Origin: DATEZO01 sp035255485
Lineage (GTDB): Bacteria; Pseudomonadota; Gammaproteobacteria; Burkholderiales; Burkholderiaceae_D
DNA: 38,469 nucleotides
Assembly: GCA_035255485.1 (NCBI GenBank)
Contig: DATEZO010000103.1
Span: forward strand, 1-38,469
Direction: 5' to 3'
The notes under the pieces were generated by a model. That model did no database searches, was not told the origin of the DNA, and saw only the letters and a program-made list of their open reading frames with translations. The position numbers and the translations under genes were made by a program. Positions 1-6,864 of this stretch are shown piece by piece (the first letter of the stretch is position 1; the number at the start of each line of letters is the position of its first letter).

Positions 1-80
1 GGCATGGTGCCGATGATATCGATCCACGGCATGGCAGCGTCAATGAGCGAGTTCAGCCGATCGGACATGCTGTATGTCAT
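1..80 (-). CDS. Possible 5' end of an unidentified gene running off the window
   Basis: The minus strand is open from an ATG at 80, with a second in-frame ATG at 68, to the window edge. It gives about 26 residues with plausible protein composition (from the second ATG, MSDRLNSLIDAAMPWID and on). No clear ribosome binding site precedes either ATG, and the plus strand is also open here, so coding is unproven. I do not recognise the family. Confidence 0.25.
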   Translation of the reverse strand, partial: MTYSMSDRLNSLIDAAMPWIDIIGTM

Positions 81-421
81 TGCAATGAGGGAATGCAGAG
101 TGAGCGCACTGGACGATACTACGGAGTGACGCTGGTCATTGACAATGACATGCGGGTAAAAAAGAGGGAATGCAAGCGCAGGCGCACTTCAAATACGCAT
201 GATTTGAAATCGGTCAACCACGCGTGCGTTGATTGCCATGCAGGAGAATGGCTGTACTCACCTCATCCGGATGCCTCCATATCCATGCAATAGGGGAGTA
301 TGCATACTAATATGGCATTACTCGCAATGTTTCCGCTGGACTTTAAAAATACACAGGCCAGTATAAAATGGATGCCAATGAGGCAGATAACGGTGCAGTG
401 CAGGTTTTTTGCTGTAGCGGA
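81..421. other. Intergenic region with an imperfect direct repeat
   Basis: No gene is convincing here; the short plus-strand open frames have no family resemblance and no ribosome binding site. Two related stretches, 76-110 and 135-187, share the blocks GTCATTG, CAATGA, GAGGGAATGCA and GCGCACT in the same order with different spacing, so this is an imperfect direct repeat. Its role is unknown. Confidence 0.4.
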
Positions 422-1186
422 TCAATTAATAGTGGCGATTACCGGCGTATGGTCGGAAGGTTGTTCCTGTTTGCGTGGTGCCTTGTCAATCACGCAGGCG
501 CTGCAACGGGCGGCAAGCGTGGGCGACAGCAGGATATGATCGATGCGCAAACCCATGTTGCGGCGAAAGGCCATCTGCCGGTAATCCCACCAGCTAAACA
601 GCTTGTCCGGCTGCTCGAATAACCGGAAGGCATCTTTGAGGCCGAGGTCGAGCAGCCGGCGGAAGGCTGCCCGTTCCCTGTCGGACACCAGGACACTGCC
701 TTGCCAGAGCGCCGGATCGTGTACATCCCGGTCTTCCGGCGCGATGTTGTAATCCCCAAGCAAGGCCAGGTCCGGATGAAGGCGATATTCCCCGGCCAGC
801 CAGTCGTGCAGCCCGTCCAGCCATTTCAGCTTGTATTGATATTTGTCGGAGTCGACCGACTGGCCATTCGGAATATAGGCGCAAATCACCCGCACGCCAT
901 TGATGGTGGCGGCAATGATGCGCTGCTGCTCGTCTTCAAAGCTTGGAATGTTCCTGACGACATCGCAGATCGGATAGCGCGACAGGATCGCCACGCCGTT
1001 ATAGGTTTTTTGCCCGGTGAAAACAACCTGGTAGCCCGCCGCTTCAATCTGTGCAATGGGAAACTTGTCGTCGGTCAGCTTGGTTTCCTGCAAGCATAGA
1101 ATATCTACCGGATTGTCCCCCAGCCATTGCAATACATGCGGCAGGCGGACTTTCAATGAATTGACGTTCCAGGTGGCTAATTTCAT
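422..1186 (-). CDS. xth: Exodeoxyribonuclease III (AP endonuclease family)
   Basis: DNA repair nuclease of the ExoIII/APE1 family (endonuclease/exonuclease/phosphatase fold). It cuts at abasic sites and degrades 3' ends in duplex DNA. The 254 residues match the usual length. The N-terminal MKLATWNVNSLKVRLPHV block, QETKL with metal-binding Glu34, the NIAPEDRDV block and the C-terminal SDHTPV catalytic histidine segment are all visible. An ATG three codons upstream (1195) would give 257 residues. I prefer 1186 because family members begin at MKLATWN; neither start has a good ribosome binding site. It stands alone on the minus strand. Its 5' side borders a stretch of degraded sequence, so its promoter is probably within 1187-1260, which is AT-rich. 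Confidence 0.93.
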   Translation of the reverse strand: MKLATWNVNSLKVRLPHVLQWLGDNPVDILCLQETKLTDDKFPIAQIEAAGYQVVFTGQKTYNGVAILSRYPICDVVRNIPSFEDEQQRIIAATINGVRVICAYIPNGQSVDSDKYQYKLKWLDGLHDWLAGEYRLHPDLALLGDYNIAPEDRDVHDPALWQGSVLVSDRERAAFRRLLDLGLKDAFRLFEQPDKLFSWWDYRQMAFRRNMGLRIDHILLSPTLAARCSACVIDKAPRKQEQPSDHTPVIATIN

Positions 1187-1829
1187 CGTGTTCATTAAAT
1201 TATTGATTTATATGGGTTTTACGAATAAATTTTTCATTGTCTTCATTGCTGGCTACCCATATCGGGAGCGGTAGCTTTTCGGCTGCAAGGCCTGGCGCAA
1301 ACATCTCCCTCCTGAAGACATTTTACCGTAGCGATCAGGGAGGCCAAGCCCGATGTCCATAGGCATGAACGGCAGATAGCCGGCGCGGGTGTGATGCAAT
1401 CTCGCCTGATGAATGCCGGTGCGTCTTGCATACGAGAGTAAATGATGCGCCAGATTGGATGTGCTTAACCGGTGCCAGGAGCGCGTGCCTTTAGCCTTGG
1501 CCGACAATGGGAAATACAGGCCGAGCGAAGCAAGATCATTCATGGGCAAGTGGTGCGCAAGGCTGAGGCCATGCTGCTCAAGGCGGCGCGCCAGCCGCGC
1601 ACGGTCTCGACCGCAAGCACGATCGTCAGCGCTTCGGTTGTTTGCGCTACTGGACGAAGAGGCGGTACAGGAACTAGCCGGCCAATTGTTCCCGTATCTG
1701 ACGATGGTCGAAGAGCTGAAGTTGCGCGCGCAAACCTTCAGCAAGGACATCAAGCAATTGTCGTGCTGCGCGGGATCACTCCCCGCAGCGGCGCTTGCGC
1801 TGTCCCGTGCACGGCCTCGATGCCTGGAT
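1187..1829. other. Gene-free stretch with degraded coding-like sequence
   Basis: About 640 bases separate xth from the oxidoreductase gene. No intact gene is credible. The first 70 bases are AT-rich and may hold the xth promoter. The remainder is GC-rich like the neighbouring accessory genes, and its minus strand holds protein-like pieces in more than one frame (listed separately). Confidence 0.5.
1330..1770 (-). pseudogene. Degraded coding remnant, family uncertain (possibly recombinase-like)
   Basis: The minus strand reads as protein-like sequence broken by stops and frame changes. Near 1680-1770 one frame gives AARQLLDVLAEGLRAQLQ, followed by in-frame stops. Near 1340-1595 another frame gives LARRLEQHGLSLAHHL, and further on RTGIHQARLHHTRAGYL. 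The last piece loosely recalls the LRHTxA block of tyrosine recombinases, but the conserved Arg is replaced by His and no catalytic Tyr segment was found. The family assignment is weak; that this is decayed coding DNA is more likely than the particular family. Confidence 0.25.
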
Positions 1830-3203
1830 TTAGCGCAGCGATGACACCGCGCTCTGCACGGCTTCGGCCAGTGTCGGATGGATCTGAATCGCGTTTTCCA
1901 GTACCGTGTAGGGCGCATCGGCATTCATCAGCACGACATAGATATGCACCAGTTCGGCGCCTTCCGCTGCGAGTACCGATGCGCCGAGGATGCGCTGGTT
2001 GCCGGCATCGATCACCACCTTGATGAAACCGCCGGTCTCGCCCGTCTCTATCGCGCGGCCGTTGCCTTTCATGTCGAAGCGCGCGACCTTGATGTTTTTG
2101 CCGGCTCTTCGCGCCTGCGTTTCCGTCATGCCGACGCGGCCCAGCGCCGGATCGGTGAAGACCGCATAGGGCACGATGCGATCCGTGCTGCGCGACTTGT
2201 CGCCGACCAGTTGCGATTCGACGATACGGTAATCGTCCCACGCGGTATGCGTGAACATCGGGCCGCCGCGAATGTCGCCGACTGCCCAGACGCCCGGAAT
2301 GCCGGTGGAGAGGCGCTGGTCCACTTCCAGCGTGCCTTTAGCGGTCGGATGCAGGCCGATCGTTTCCAGCCCCAGATCATCGGTGTTCGGCTTGCGCCCC
2401 AGCGCGATGAACAGGTCCGTGGCGGCGATCTCGTCCGTCTTGCCGTCGTTATCGCATGTCAGCGTCACGCCGTTCGCGGTCTTGCGGCAACGGGTCGCCT
2501 TCGCATTCAGACGAAACCGGATGCCTTCGCCTTCGAGCACCTGTTGCAGCGCCGCCGCGACCTCGGGGTCTTCCTGCGCCGCCACTTGCGCGCCGCTCTC
2601 GATCACGGTGACGTCGGCGCCCATGCGGCGATAGAACTGCGCCATTTCCAGGCCGATGTAGCCGCCGCCGACCAGCGCCAGATGCTGCGGCAATGTGCGA
2701 TGCTGCAGCCAGTTTTCCGCGGTGAGGTAATCGATATCGTGCACGCCGTCGATCAACGGCACGGCGCTGCGCGTGCCGGTGTCGAGCACGACTTGCACGG
2801 CGATGATTTCCTCGTCACCGACCGCCAGACGGAAGCGCTCGCCGTCGCGCGCCACGAAGCGTGCGTGGCCGTGGATCAGGGCCGGATTGTCGTGTCCGGC
2901 AAAACTCTCCTCCAGCGACGCGCGTGCGCGTTGCACAATGCCCTCCGCGCGCGCGAGCACGGCCGCGAAGTCGGGCTGCACGCCCGTCACGTTCACGCCG
3001 AAATCGATCGCGCGGCGCGCCAGCCAGGCGACGCGTGCCGACGCCAGCGCCGCCTTGGTCGGCGTGCAGCCGAAGTTCACGCAGGAGCCGCCCATCTGCT
3101 TGCGCTCGACCAGCGCGACGCTCCGGCCGGCCTGCGCGAGCGATTTCGACAGCGTCGGCCCAGCCTGGCCGGCGCCGATGATCACCACGTCAAACTCTTT
3201 CAT
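1830..3203 (-). CDS. FAD-dependent pyridine nucleotide-disulfide oxidoreductase (mercuric reductase/dihydrolipoamide dehydrogenase-like)
   Basis: 457-residue class I flavoprotein disulfide reductase. An N-terminal FAD-binding GAGQAG lies at residues 10-15. The redox-active pair is in GGSCVNFGCTPTK (Cys41 and Cys46), the NAD(P)-binding GGGYIG at 179-184, and a C-terminal dimerisation domain ends in HPTLAE with the expected His442 and Glu447. All catalytic elements are present, so it is probably active. The substrate is not clear: the protein lacks the N-terminal metal-binding domain of many MerA proteins, and no lipoyl enzyme or mer gene is nearby. The ATG at 3203 has GAGGAG seven bases upstream. 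The frame stays open far upstream, but that part lies antisense-free inside bdhA in another frame and is not coding. It starts 35 bases after bdhA ends, so the two are probably one transcript. Confidence 0.85.
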   Translation of the reverse strand: MKEFDVVIIGAGQAGPTLSKSLAQAGRSVALVERKQMGGSCVNFGCTPTKAALASARVAWLARRAIDFGVNVTGVQPDFAAVLARAEGIVQRARASLEESFAGHDNPALIHGHARFVARDGERFRLAVGDEEIIAVQVVLDTGTRSAVPLIDGVHDIDYLTAENWLQHRTLPQHLALVGGGYIGLEMAQFYRRMGADVTVIESGAQVAAQEDPEVAAALQQVLEGEGIRFRLNAKATRCRKTANGVTLTCDNDGKTDEIAATDLFIALGRKPNTDDLGLETIGLHPTAKGTLEVDQRLSTGIPGVWAVGDIRGGPMFTHTAWDDYRIVESQLVGDKSRSTDRIVPYAVFTDPALGRVGMTETQARRAGKNIKVARFDMKGNGRAIETGETGGFIKVVIDAGNQRILGASVLAAEGAELVHIYVVLMNADAPYTVLENAIQIHPTLAEAVQSAVSSLR

Positions 3204-3238
3204 GTGCGTGCTCCTCTGCGAGAAAATCCGACGGCGGA

Positions 3239-4021
3239 TCAATCCATGCGCCAGCCGTGGCTGATATTGACCGATTGGCCCGTGAGCGCTTTCGACGGGA
3301 AGGTTGCGAGAAAGACCGCTAGCTCCGCGATGTCTTCGGTGCTGGTGAATTCCTGATCGACCGTATGCTGCAGCATCACTTTCTTGACCACGTCTTCCTC
3401 GCTCATGTGCAGCTCTTTCGCCTGCTGCGGCAGTTGCTTTTCCACCAGCGGCGTCTTGACGTAGCCCGGGCAAATCACGTTCGTGCGCACGTTGTATTGC
3501 ACGCCTTCCTCGGCCAGTGTCTGCGCCAGGCCGAGCAACGCATGCTTGGCCGACACATAAGGCGCCTTCAGCGGCGACGCTTCCTTCGAATGCACCGAGC
3601 CCATGTAGATCACGCTGCCGCCCTTGCCGCTTTCCACCATGTGGCGCAGGCACGCCTTGGTCGTAAGAAATGCGCCATCCAGATGGACCGCGACGACCTT
3701 GCGCCAATCCGCATATGACAAATCCTTCAGCGCCGCGATATGCTGGATGCCGGCATTGCTCACCAGCACGTCGACCCCGCCATAGCGGCGCACGGTTTCC
3801 TCGACGCCGCTGTTGACCTGTTTTTCATCGGTGACATCCATCGCGACGCCGAACGCTTCGCCGCCGCCTTGCTTGATCTCATCGGCGGTCGCCGTCGCCG
3901 CCTCCAGTTTCAAGTCGGCGATACAGACTTTCGCGCCTTCGCGCGCGAATCGCACCGCGATTTCCTTGCCGATGCCGCTGGCGGCGCCGGTCACGATGGC
4001 TACCTTGTCTTGCATACGCAT
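3239..4021 (-). CDS. bdhA: D-3-hydroxybutyrate dehydrogenase (SDR family)
   Basis: A 260-residue classical short-chain dehydrogenase. It shows the cofactor loop TGAASGIG (11-18), NAG (89-91), and the catalytic Ser142 (GSVHSKE) with Tyr155 and Lys159 (YVSAK). The C-terminal part, with NVICPGYVKTPLVEKQ and VMLQHTVDQEFTS, is characteristic of 3-hydroxybutyrate dehydrogenases, which interconvert 3-hydroxybutyrate and acetoacetate with NAD in polyhydroxybutyrate and ketone-body turnover. A GGAG eight bases before the ATG supports this start. It is followed by the oxidoreductase gene and preceded by two very small open frames in the same direction, which suggests one transcript starting near 4345. 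The gene is GC-richer than the core genes of this window. Confidence 0.88.
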   Translation of the reverse strand: MRMQDKVAIVTGAASGIGKEIAVRFAREGAKVCIADLKLEAATATADEIKQGGGEAFGVAMDVTDEKQVNSGVEETVRRYGGVDVLVSNAGIQHIAALKDLSYADWRKVVAVHLDGAFLTTKACLRHMVESGKGGSVIYMGSVHSKEASPLKAPYVSAKHALLGLAQTLAEEGVQYNVRTNVICPGYVKTPLVEKQLPQQAKELHMSEEDVVKKVMLQHTVDQEFTSTEDIAELAVFLATFPSKALTGQSVNISHGWRMD

Positions 4022-4054
4022 GATGTTTCTCCGTTCACTTGTCCGGCACCGCCG

Positions 4055-4198
4055 TCATCGCTTCCATGTCGCATCGGGCTGCGCCTTCCCGCGCAGAGTT
4101 ACCTCAACCACCGTTTGCTCGGCGCGGCCAGCCAGTTTTTCCTTCATCGCGCCCATCTTGGATGCGGCCAGCGTTTTCAGCCGTGCGCTCGGTTCCAT
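4055..4198 (-). CDS. Small basic protein of unknown function, 47 residues
   Basis: Reads MEPSARLKTLAASKMGAMKE and continues to 47 residues, ending DATWKR. It is basic, has no membrane segment, and I recognise no family. Support comes from a good ribosome binding site (GAAGG, nine bases before the ATG) and from tight packing: the stop of the upstream 46-residue frame lies two bases before this ATG, and bdhA follows 33 bases later. It may be a real leader gene of the bdhA operon, or the surviving tail of a larger lost gene. Confidence 0.45.
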   Translation of the reverse strand: MEPSARLKTLAASKMGAMKEKLAGRAEQTVVEVTLRGKAQPDATWKR

Positions 4199-4200
4199 GA

Positions 4201-4341
4201 TTAATTACCTTCAGTGCTGTCAACAGGGATCAGCCAGACCATGAGCATTTCCACCATCATGAATACCGACCCTGTGATCACGCCCGCCCAGACGCCGGCT
4301 TTCCAGTCCAATTGCTTATGCATCCCATGCGGTGCGGTCAT
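4201..4341 (-). CDS. Short membrane protein, probably a truncated stub, 46 residues
   Basis: Reads MTAPHGMHKQLDWKAGVWAG and continues with one hydrophobic segment (about residues 16-40) to VDSTEGN. The DWKAGVWAG...FMMVEMLMVWL pattern resembles the N-terminus of a longer betaproteobacterial multi-pass membrane protein family, from memory about 150 residues. If that is right, this is a 5' remnant cut after the first membrane helix. The strong GGAGG upstream is not spaced for this ATG. It is spaced for an ATG-GCA-TAA two-codon frame that ends three bases before the start, so translation may be coupled or impaired. Confidence 0.45.
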   Translation of the reverse strand: MTAPHGMHKQLDWKAGVWAGVITGSVFMMVEMLMVWLIPVDSTEGN

Positions 4342-4444
4342 TGTTTATGCCATTGTTGCCTCCTGTTCCTGTATATCCAATGGGTAAATCATGAATTGCG
4401 GCATTGTAAAAACCGCTGTTCTTCTTCTTATAATTGGAGAAAGG

Positions 4445-4475
4445 TGATCTGATGAAGTTCAGATCATATTTTTTT
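4445..4475 (+). terminator. Rho-independent terminator without an upstream plus-strand gene
   Basis: TGATCTGA (4445-4452) pairs perfectly with TCAGATCA (4459-4466) across a six-base loop. The right arm is followed by TA and a run of seven T (4469-4475). The T-run sets the orientation to plus. No plus-strand gene ends nearby: everything from 1.8 to 4.34 kb is on the minus strand. It may be left over from a deleted gene. Confidence 0.6.
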
Positions 4476-4542
4476 CAAAAAAGTGTAAGAAACCCAGGCG
4501 ACAACCGCCTACTTGGACGGTGATTAACCTGGAGAAGCGACG

Positions 4543-4874
4543 ATGAAAACGCGGCTGAATATTTTGCCGGTGGGGTTGTTGCTCGCCGCTATCACGATGG
4601 TCCATGCTGCCCAGAAAAATGGTTTTGATCTGGCCGGCGCCTTGGTGCTGCTGTATGACCGGCAAGGCCAAGTTGCTATGGTTGCAACTGTTGTCGCAGG
4701 CGGTCAGCGGTCCGATGAAGGGTGTACGCCTGGATACCAGCGCCGCGTCGCATACGACTTGGCAGTACCGGTGCCGTGCTTGACGCCGGCGGCAAGGAGG
4801 TTCCCGGCGTGATCGCATTCTGGTTCGCGTGGTATGCGTTCCATCGCGAAGCCGACGTATTTCATGCGGATTAG
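4543..4874 (+). pseudogene. DUF3179-type secreted protein, pseudogene with deletions and frameshifts
   Basis: Three pieces of one protein lie in order in shifting frames. The first, from the ATG at 4543 (GGAG nearby), has a signal peptide (MKTRLNILPVGLLLAAITMV, cleavage near HAA) and then NGFDLAGALV. The second, 4661-4780 in another frame, gives LLWLQLLSQAVSGPMKGVRL followed by SHTTWQY. The third, 4776-4874, gives LDAGGKEVPGVIAFWFAWYA and ends at TAG. These match the start, the SGPMKG...SHTTW block and the C-terminus of DUF3179 proteins as I know them, which are about 300-400 residues long. Roughly two thirds of the gene is missing, mainly between pieces one and two. It cannot yield a normal product. 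Confidence 0.7.
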
Positions 4875-5071
4875 AAAGCACCGCGCGCATAGGCGTTCTC
4901 CAGAATGTCAATCGCCCGTTGCGGTAGATTCGATTTCCTGTTCCTGTCGTTCAGGTACAACACGAGAGCGGCAATCAGACCGATTGGAAGCAGCCAAAAC
5001 AACAGCATGCCGAAACCCATCATTCCCCTCACCATCCGGTCCATCTGCACATGCGGCACTTCTTTGTCCAA
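4871..5071 (-). CDS. Small membrane protein with a clipped SHOCT-like tail
   Basis: About 60-66 residues, depending on the start. There is one hydrophobic segment (MLLFWLLPIGLIAALVLYL), then a basic linker and RAIDILENAYARGAF at the end. The tail looks like the first half of a SHOCT domain (DILKERYARGEI...), whose second half is missing because a TAA follows ARGAF. The longest frame begins with TTG at 5071; an ATG at residue 10 or 13 is equally possible and no start has a convincing ribosome binding site. Its 3' end overlaps the last four bases of the convergent DUF3179 pseudogene, so the truncation point coincides with a probable rearrangement junction. Confidence 0.5.
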   Translation of the reverse strand: MDKEVPHVQMDRMVRGMMGFGMLLFWLLPIGLIAALVLYLNDRNRKSNLPQRAIDILENAYARGAF

Positions 5072-5184
5072 TTTCGGAAGATATCCTCAAATGACAACGA
5101 GACACCAACGGATAACAGAATACGCCGCTGTCCAATCCGGAATTGATTGATCCATTTCAAATTTCAGCGGATGCCTACGGATAT

Positions 5185-6378
5185 TCAATTCCTTTCCGTG
5201 GCAGGGACAGGTGCATCGGCATACCGTACGGTAGCCTGCGCATCCGGCGCTTGCCGGTGCTGCTCATACACCACCACGCCGACATCGGACGGCACCGGCG
5301 CCAGCCATGCGGCTTGCTCGATCACTTGCGCCGCATCCCGATATCCCTGGTCCCAGCGCTCGCGTATCGCCGCCGCTGAAAAATCGGCGTCGCGCGTTGC
5401 CGTCTCCCACGGCTTGGCCGCATAGCTGAGATGAACGATTTCCATCGTGGTGCGGCATCCGAGCGCCGCCAGTGCTTTCAGCTTCGGATCATTGCGCTTA
5501 TCCTCCGGCAGCGCCTGGTAGAGCGCGCCGACCGCGCGCCGCAGATTGTGCTTTTCCTGATAGTCGCGGATGCCGCGCTCCGAGCGGTTCGCATACGCGA
5601 TGTCCTTGTGCCGCGCATACACCTCGGACAGCGACGCCGGTTCCGGACCGTTCGGGTTGAACAGGTCGACCATGAAACACAAGGTATTGACGCGCGGCAC
5701 GTCGTCGAGCACCACTTCGAGCGGCGTGTTGGAAATGATGCCGCCGTCCCAGTACAATTCGCCATCGACTGCCACCGGCGGAAAACCCGGCGGCAGCGCG
5801 CCGCTTGCCATCACGTGTTCCGGGCCGATGTGCTGGAACAGGCTGTCGAAATAGCGCGACTGGCCGGTCTTGACATGTACTGTGCCCAAGCTGAGCCGGA
5901 TGTAATGCTGGTTCACGCAATCGAAATCGACCAGCCGTAGCAAGGTCTCGCGCAGCGGCGACGTGTCGTAGTAACTCGCCTGTGCCGGCGGGATGGACAC
6001 GAAGGGCAGGGACGGACTCGGCACGCGCGGCGCGAACATGCCCGGCTGGCCGCACAGCATCGTCGTCGTCACGCCCGCCACATCGTAGGCGCGCCGCCAT
6101 TCCTGCGGCAGCGCCGACAGGTCCACGGGATCGGCGCGCGCCACCGTTTGCCAGAACTCCCGTAGCCTGGGAACGCGGTTGTCGAATACGTTGCCGGCAA
6201 TGAGGGCGGCATTGATTCCCCCGATCGAGGTGCCGGCTACCCAATCGGGCGCGAAGCCCTTTTCATGCAGCGCCTGGTAAACGCCGGCCTGGTAGGCACC
6301 GAGCGCGCCGCCGCCTTGCAGCACGAGTGCAATGCGGTCGATATGTGCGCCTTTCGGAAATGACGCGGTGTCGTTCAT
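5185..6378 (-). CDS. Patatin-like phospholipase with DUF3734 tail
   Basis: A 397-residue patatin-family serine lipid hydrolase. It has the oxyanion loop QGGGALGAYQAG (21-32), nucleophile Ser51 in GTSIG, and catalytic Asp211 in the DGG motif (YWDGGII). The region after about residue 270 (RSERGIRDYQ, AALGCRTTMEIVHL, DFSAAAIRERW) fits the DUF3734 extension. Such proteins in betaproteobacteria often sit near 3-hydroxybutyrate dehydrogenase and acetoacetate decarboxylase genes and may act in lipid or polyhydroxyalkanoate metabolism; that link is inference. No signal peptide is seen. Two adjacent ATGs exist; the second (6378) has GGAG at the better distance, six bases. Codon use is strongly GC-biased, like bdhA and the oxidoreductase. 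Confidence 0.87.
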   Translation of the reverse strand: MNDTASFPKGAHIDRIALVLQGGGALGAYQAGVYQALHEKGFAPDWVAGTSIGGINAALIAGNVFDNRVPRLREFWQTVARADPVDLSALPQEWRRAYDVAGVTTTMLCGQPGMFAPRVPSPSLPFVSIPPAQASYYDTSPLRETLLRLVDFDCVNQHYIRLSLGTVHVKTGQSRYFDSLFQHIGPEHVMASGALPPGFPPVAVDGELYWDGGIISNTPLEVVLDDVPRVNTLCFMVDLFNPNGPEPASLSEVYARHKDIAYANRSERGIRDYQEKHNLRRAVGALYQALPEDKRNDPKLKALAALGCRTTMEIVHLSYAAKPWETATRDADFSAAAIRERWDQGYRDAAQVIEQAAWLAPVPSDVGVVVYEQHRQAPDAQATVRYADAPVPATERN

Positions 6379-6396
6379 CATGCTCTCCGTGCAGGT

Positions 6397-6537
6397 TCAG
6401 GTTTCGCAGCGCGCCGGGTAGTCGTTCTTGATCAGCATGAAGCGATCGGGTTGGTTCACGGCCGAGCCGAAGTGGCCGTGGTCGAGTGTGGGAACGAACA
6501 GCGGCGGGGCAGGTTGGCGGGGAATGACGTGAGACAT
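6397..6537 (-). CDS. Hypothetical small protein, 46 residues
   Basis: Reads MSHVIPRQPAPPLFVPTLDH and ends NDYPARCET. It is proline-rich at the start, with no membrane segment and no family I recognise. AAGGA stands ten bases before the ATG. It lies between the DUF427 gene and the patatin gene in the same direction (36 bases after the former, 18 before the latter), so the three are probably co-transcribed. The composition looks protein-like, but nothing beyond position and the ribosome binding site supports expression. Confidence 0.45.
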   Translation of the reverse strand: MSHVIPRQPAPPLFVPTLDHGHFGSAVNQPDRFMLIKNDYPARCET

Positions 6538-6573
6538 GGAATTTTTTCCTTGAGCTTGATACCCGATCGGGCT

Positions 6574-6864
6574 TCAGCGTTCGACCTGGACGCCGTGCCA
6601 GAATGCGACGCGGTGGGCGACTTGCATGGCGGCATCCGATGGCGTGCGATACGTCCATGCAGCATCGCGGTTTACCTGATCATCGATGACGACGTGGTAA
6701 TAATTGGCTTTACCTTTCCAGTGGGAACGGGTGGTTGTATCGCTGTCTTGCAGATATTCCTGATGCATCGCATCCATCGGAAAGTACACGTTGCCTTCCA
6801 CGATCTTGACAGCGGTGTCGTCTGCTTCCGCGATGACTGCGCCATTCCAGATGGCTTTTGGCAT
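6574..6864 (-). CDS. DUF427 domain protein
   Basis: 96 residues, essentially one DUF427 domain: MPKAIWNGAVIAEADD, VEGNVYFP, then TTRSHWKGKANYYHV with the typical WKG block, and the closing VAFWHGVQV. This domain is common as a short single-domain protein; its biochemical role is not established. The frame is open 16 codons further upstream, but GAGGAGG five bases before the ATG at 6864 decides the start. It appears to be the first gene of a minus-strand run with the small hypothetical protein and the patatin-like phospholipase. Confidence 0.88.
   Translation of the reverse strand: MPKAIWNGAVIAEADDTAVKIVEGNVYFPMDAMHQEYLQDSDTTTRSHWKGKANYYHVVIDDQVNRDAAWTYRTPSDAAMQVAHRVAFWHGVQVER

Noticed and set aside
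1878..3356. 492-codon plus-strand open frame opposite the oxidoreductase
   Set aside because: His/Arg/Ala-rich shadow of a GC-rich gene, no family features; the opposite strand carries the real gene.
3204..3707. Open extension of the oxidoreductase frame to 625 residues
   Set aside because: It lies inside bdhA on the same strand in another frame; the flavoprotein family starts at the ATG 3203 with a strong ribosome binding site.
4459..4911. 150-codon minus-strand frame
   Set aside because: It is antisense to the DUF3179 remnant, whose plus-strand pieces are recognisable.
5498..6244. 248-codon minus-strand frame within the patatin gene
   Set aside because: Low-complexity shadow in another frame of the patatin coding sequence.
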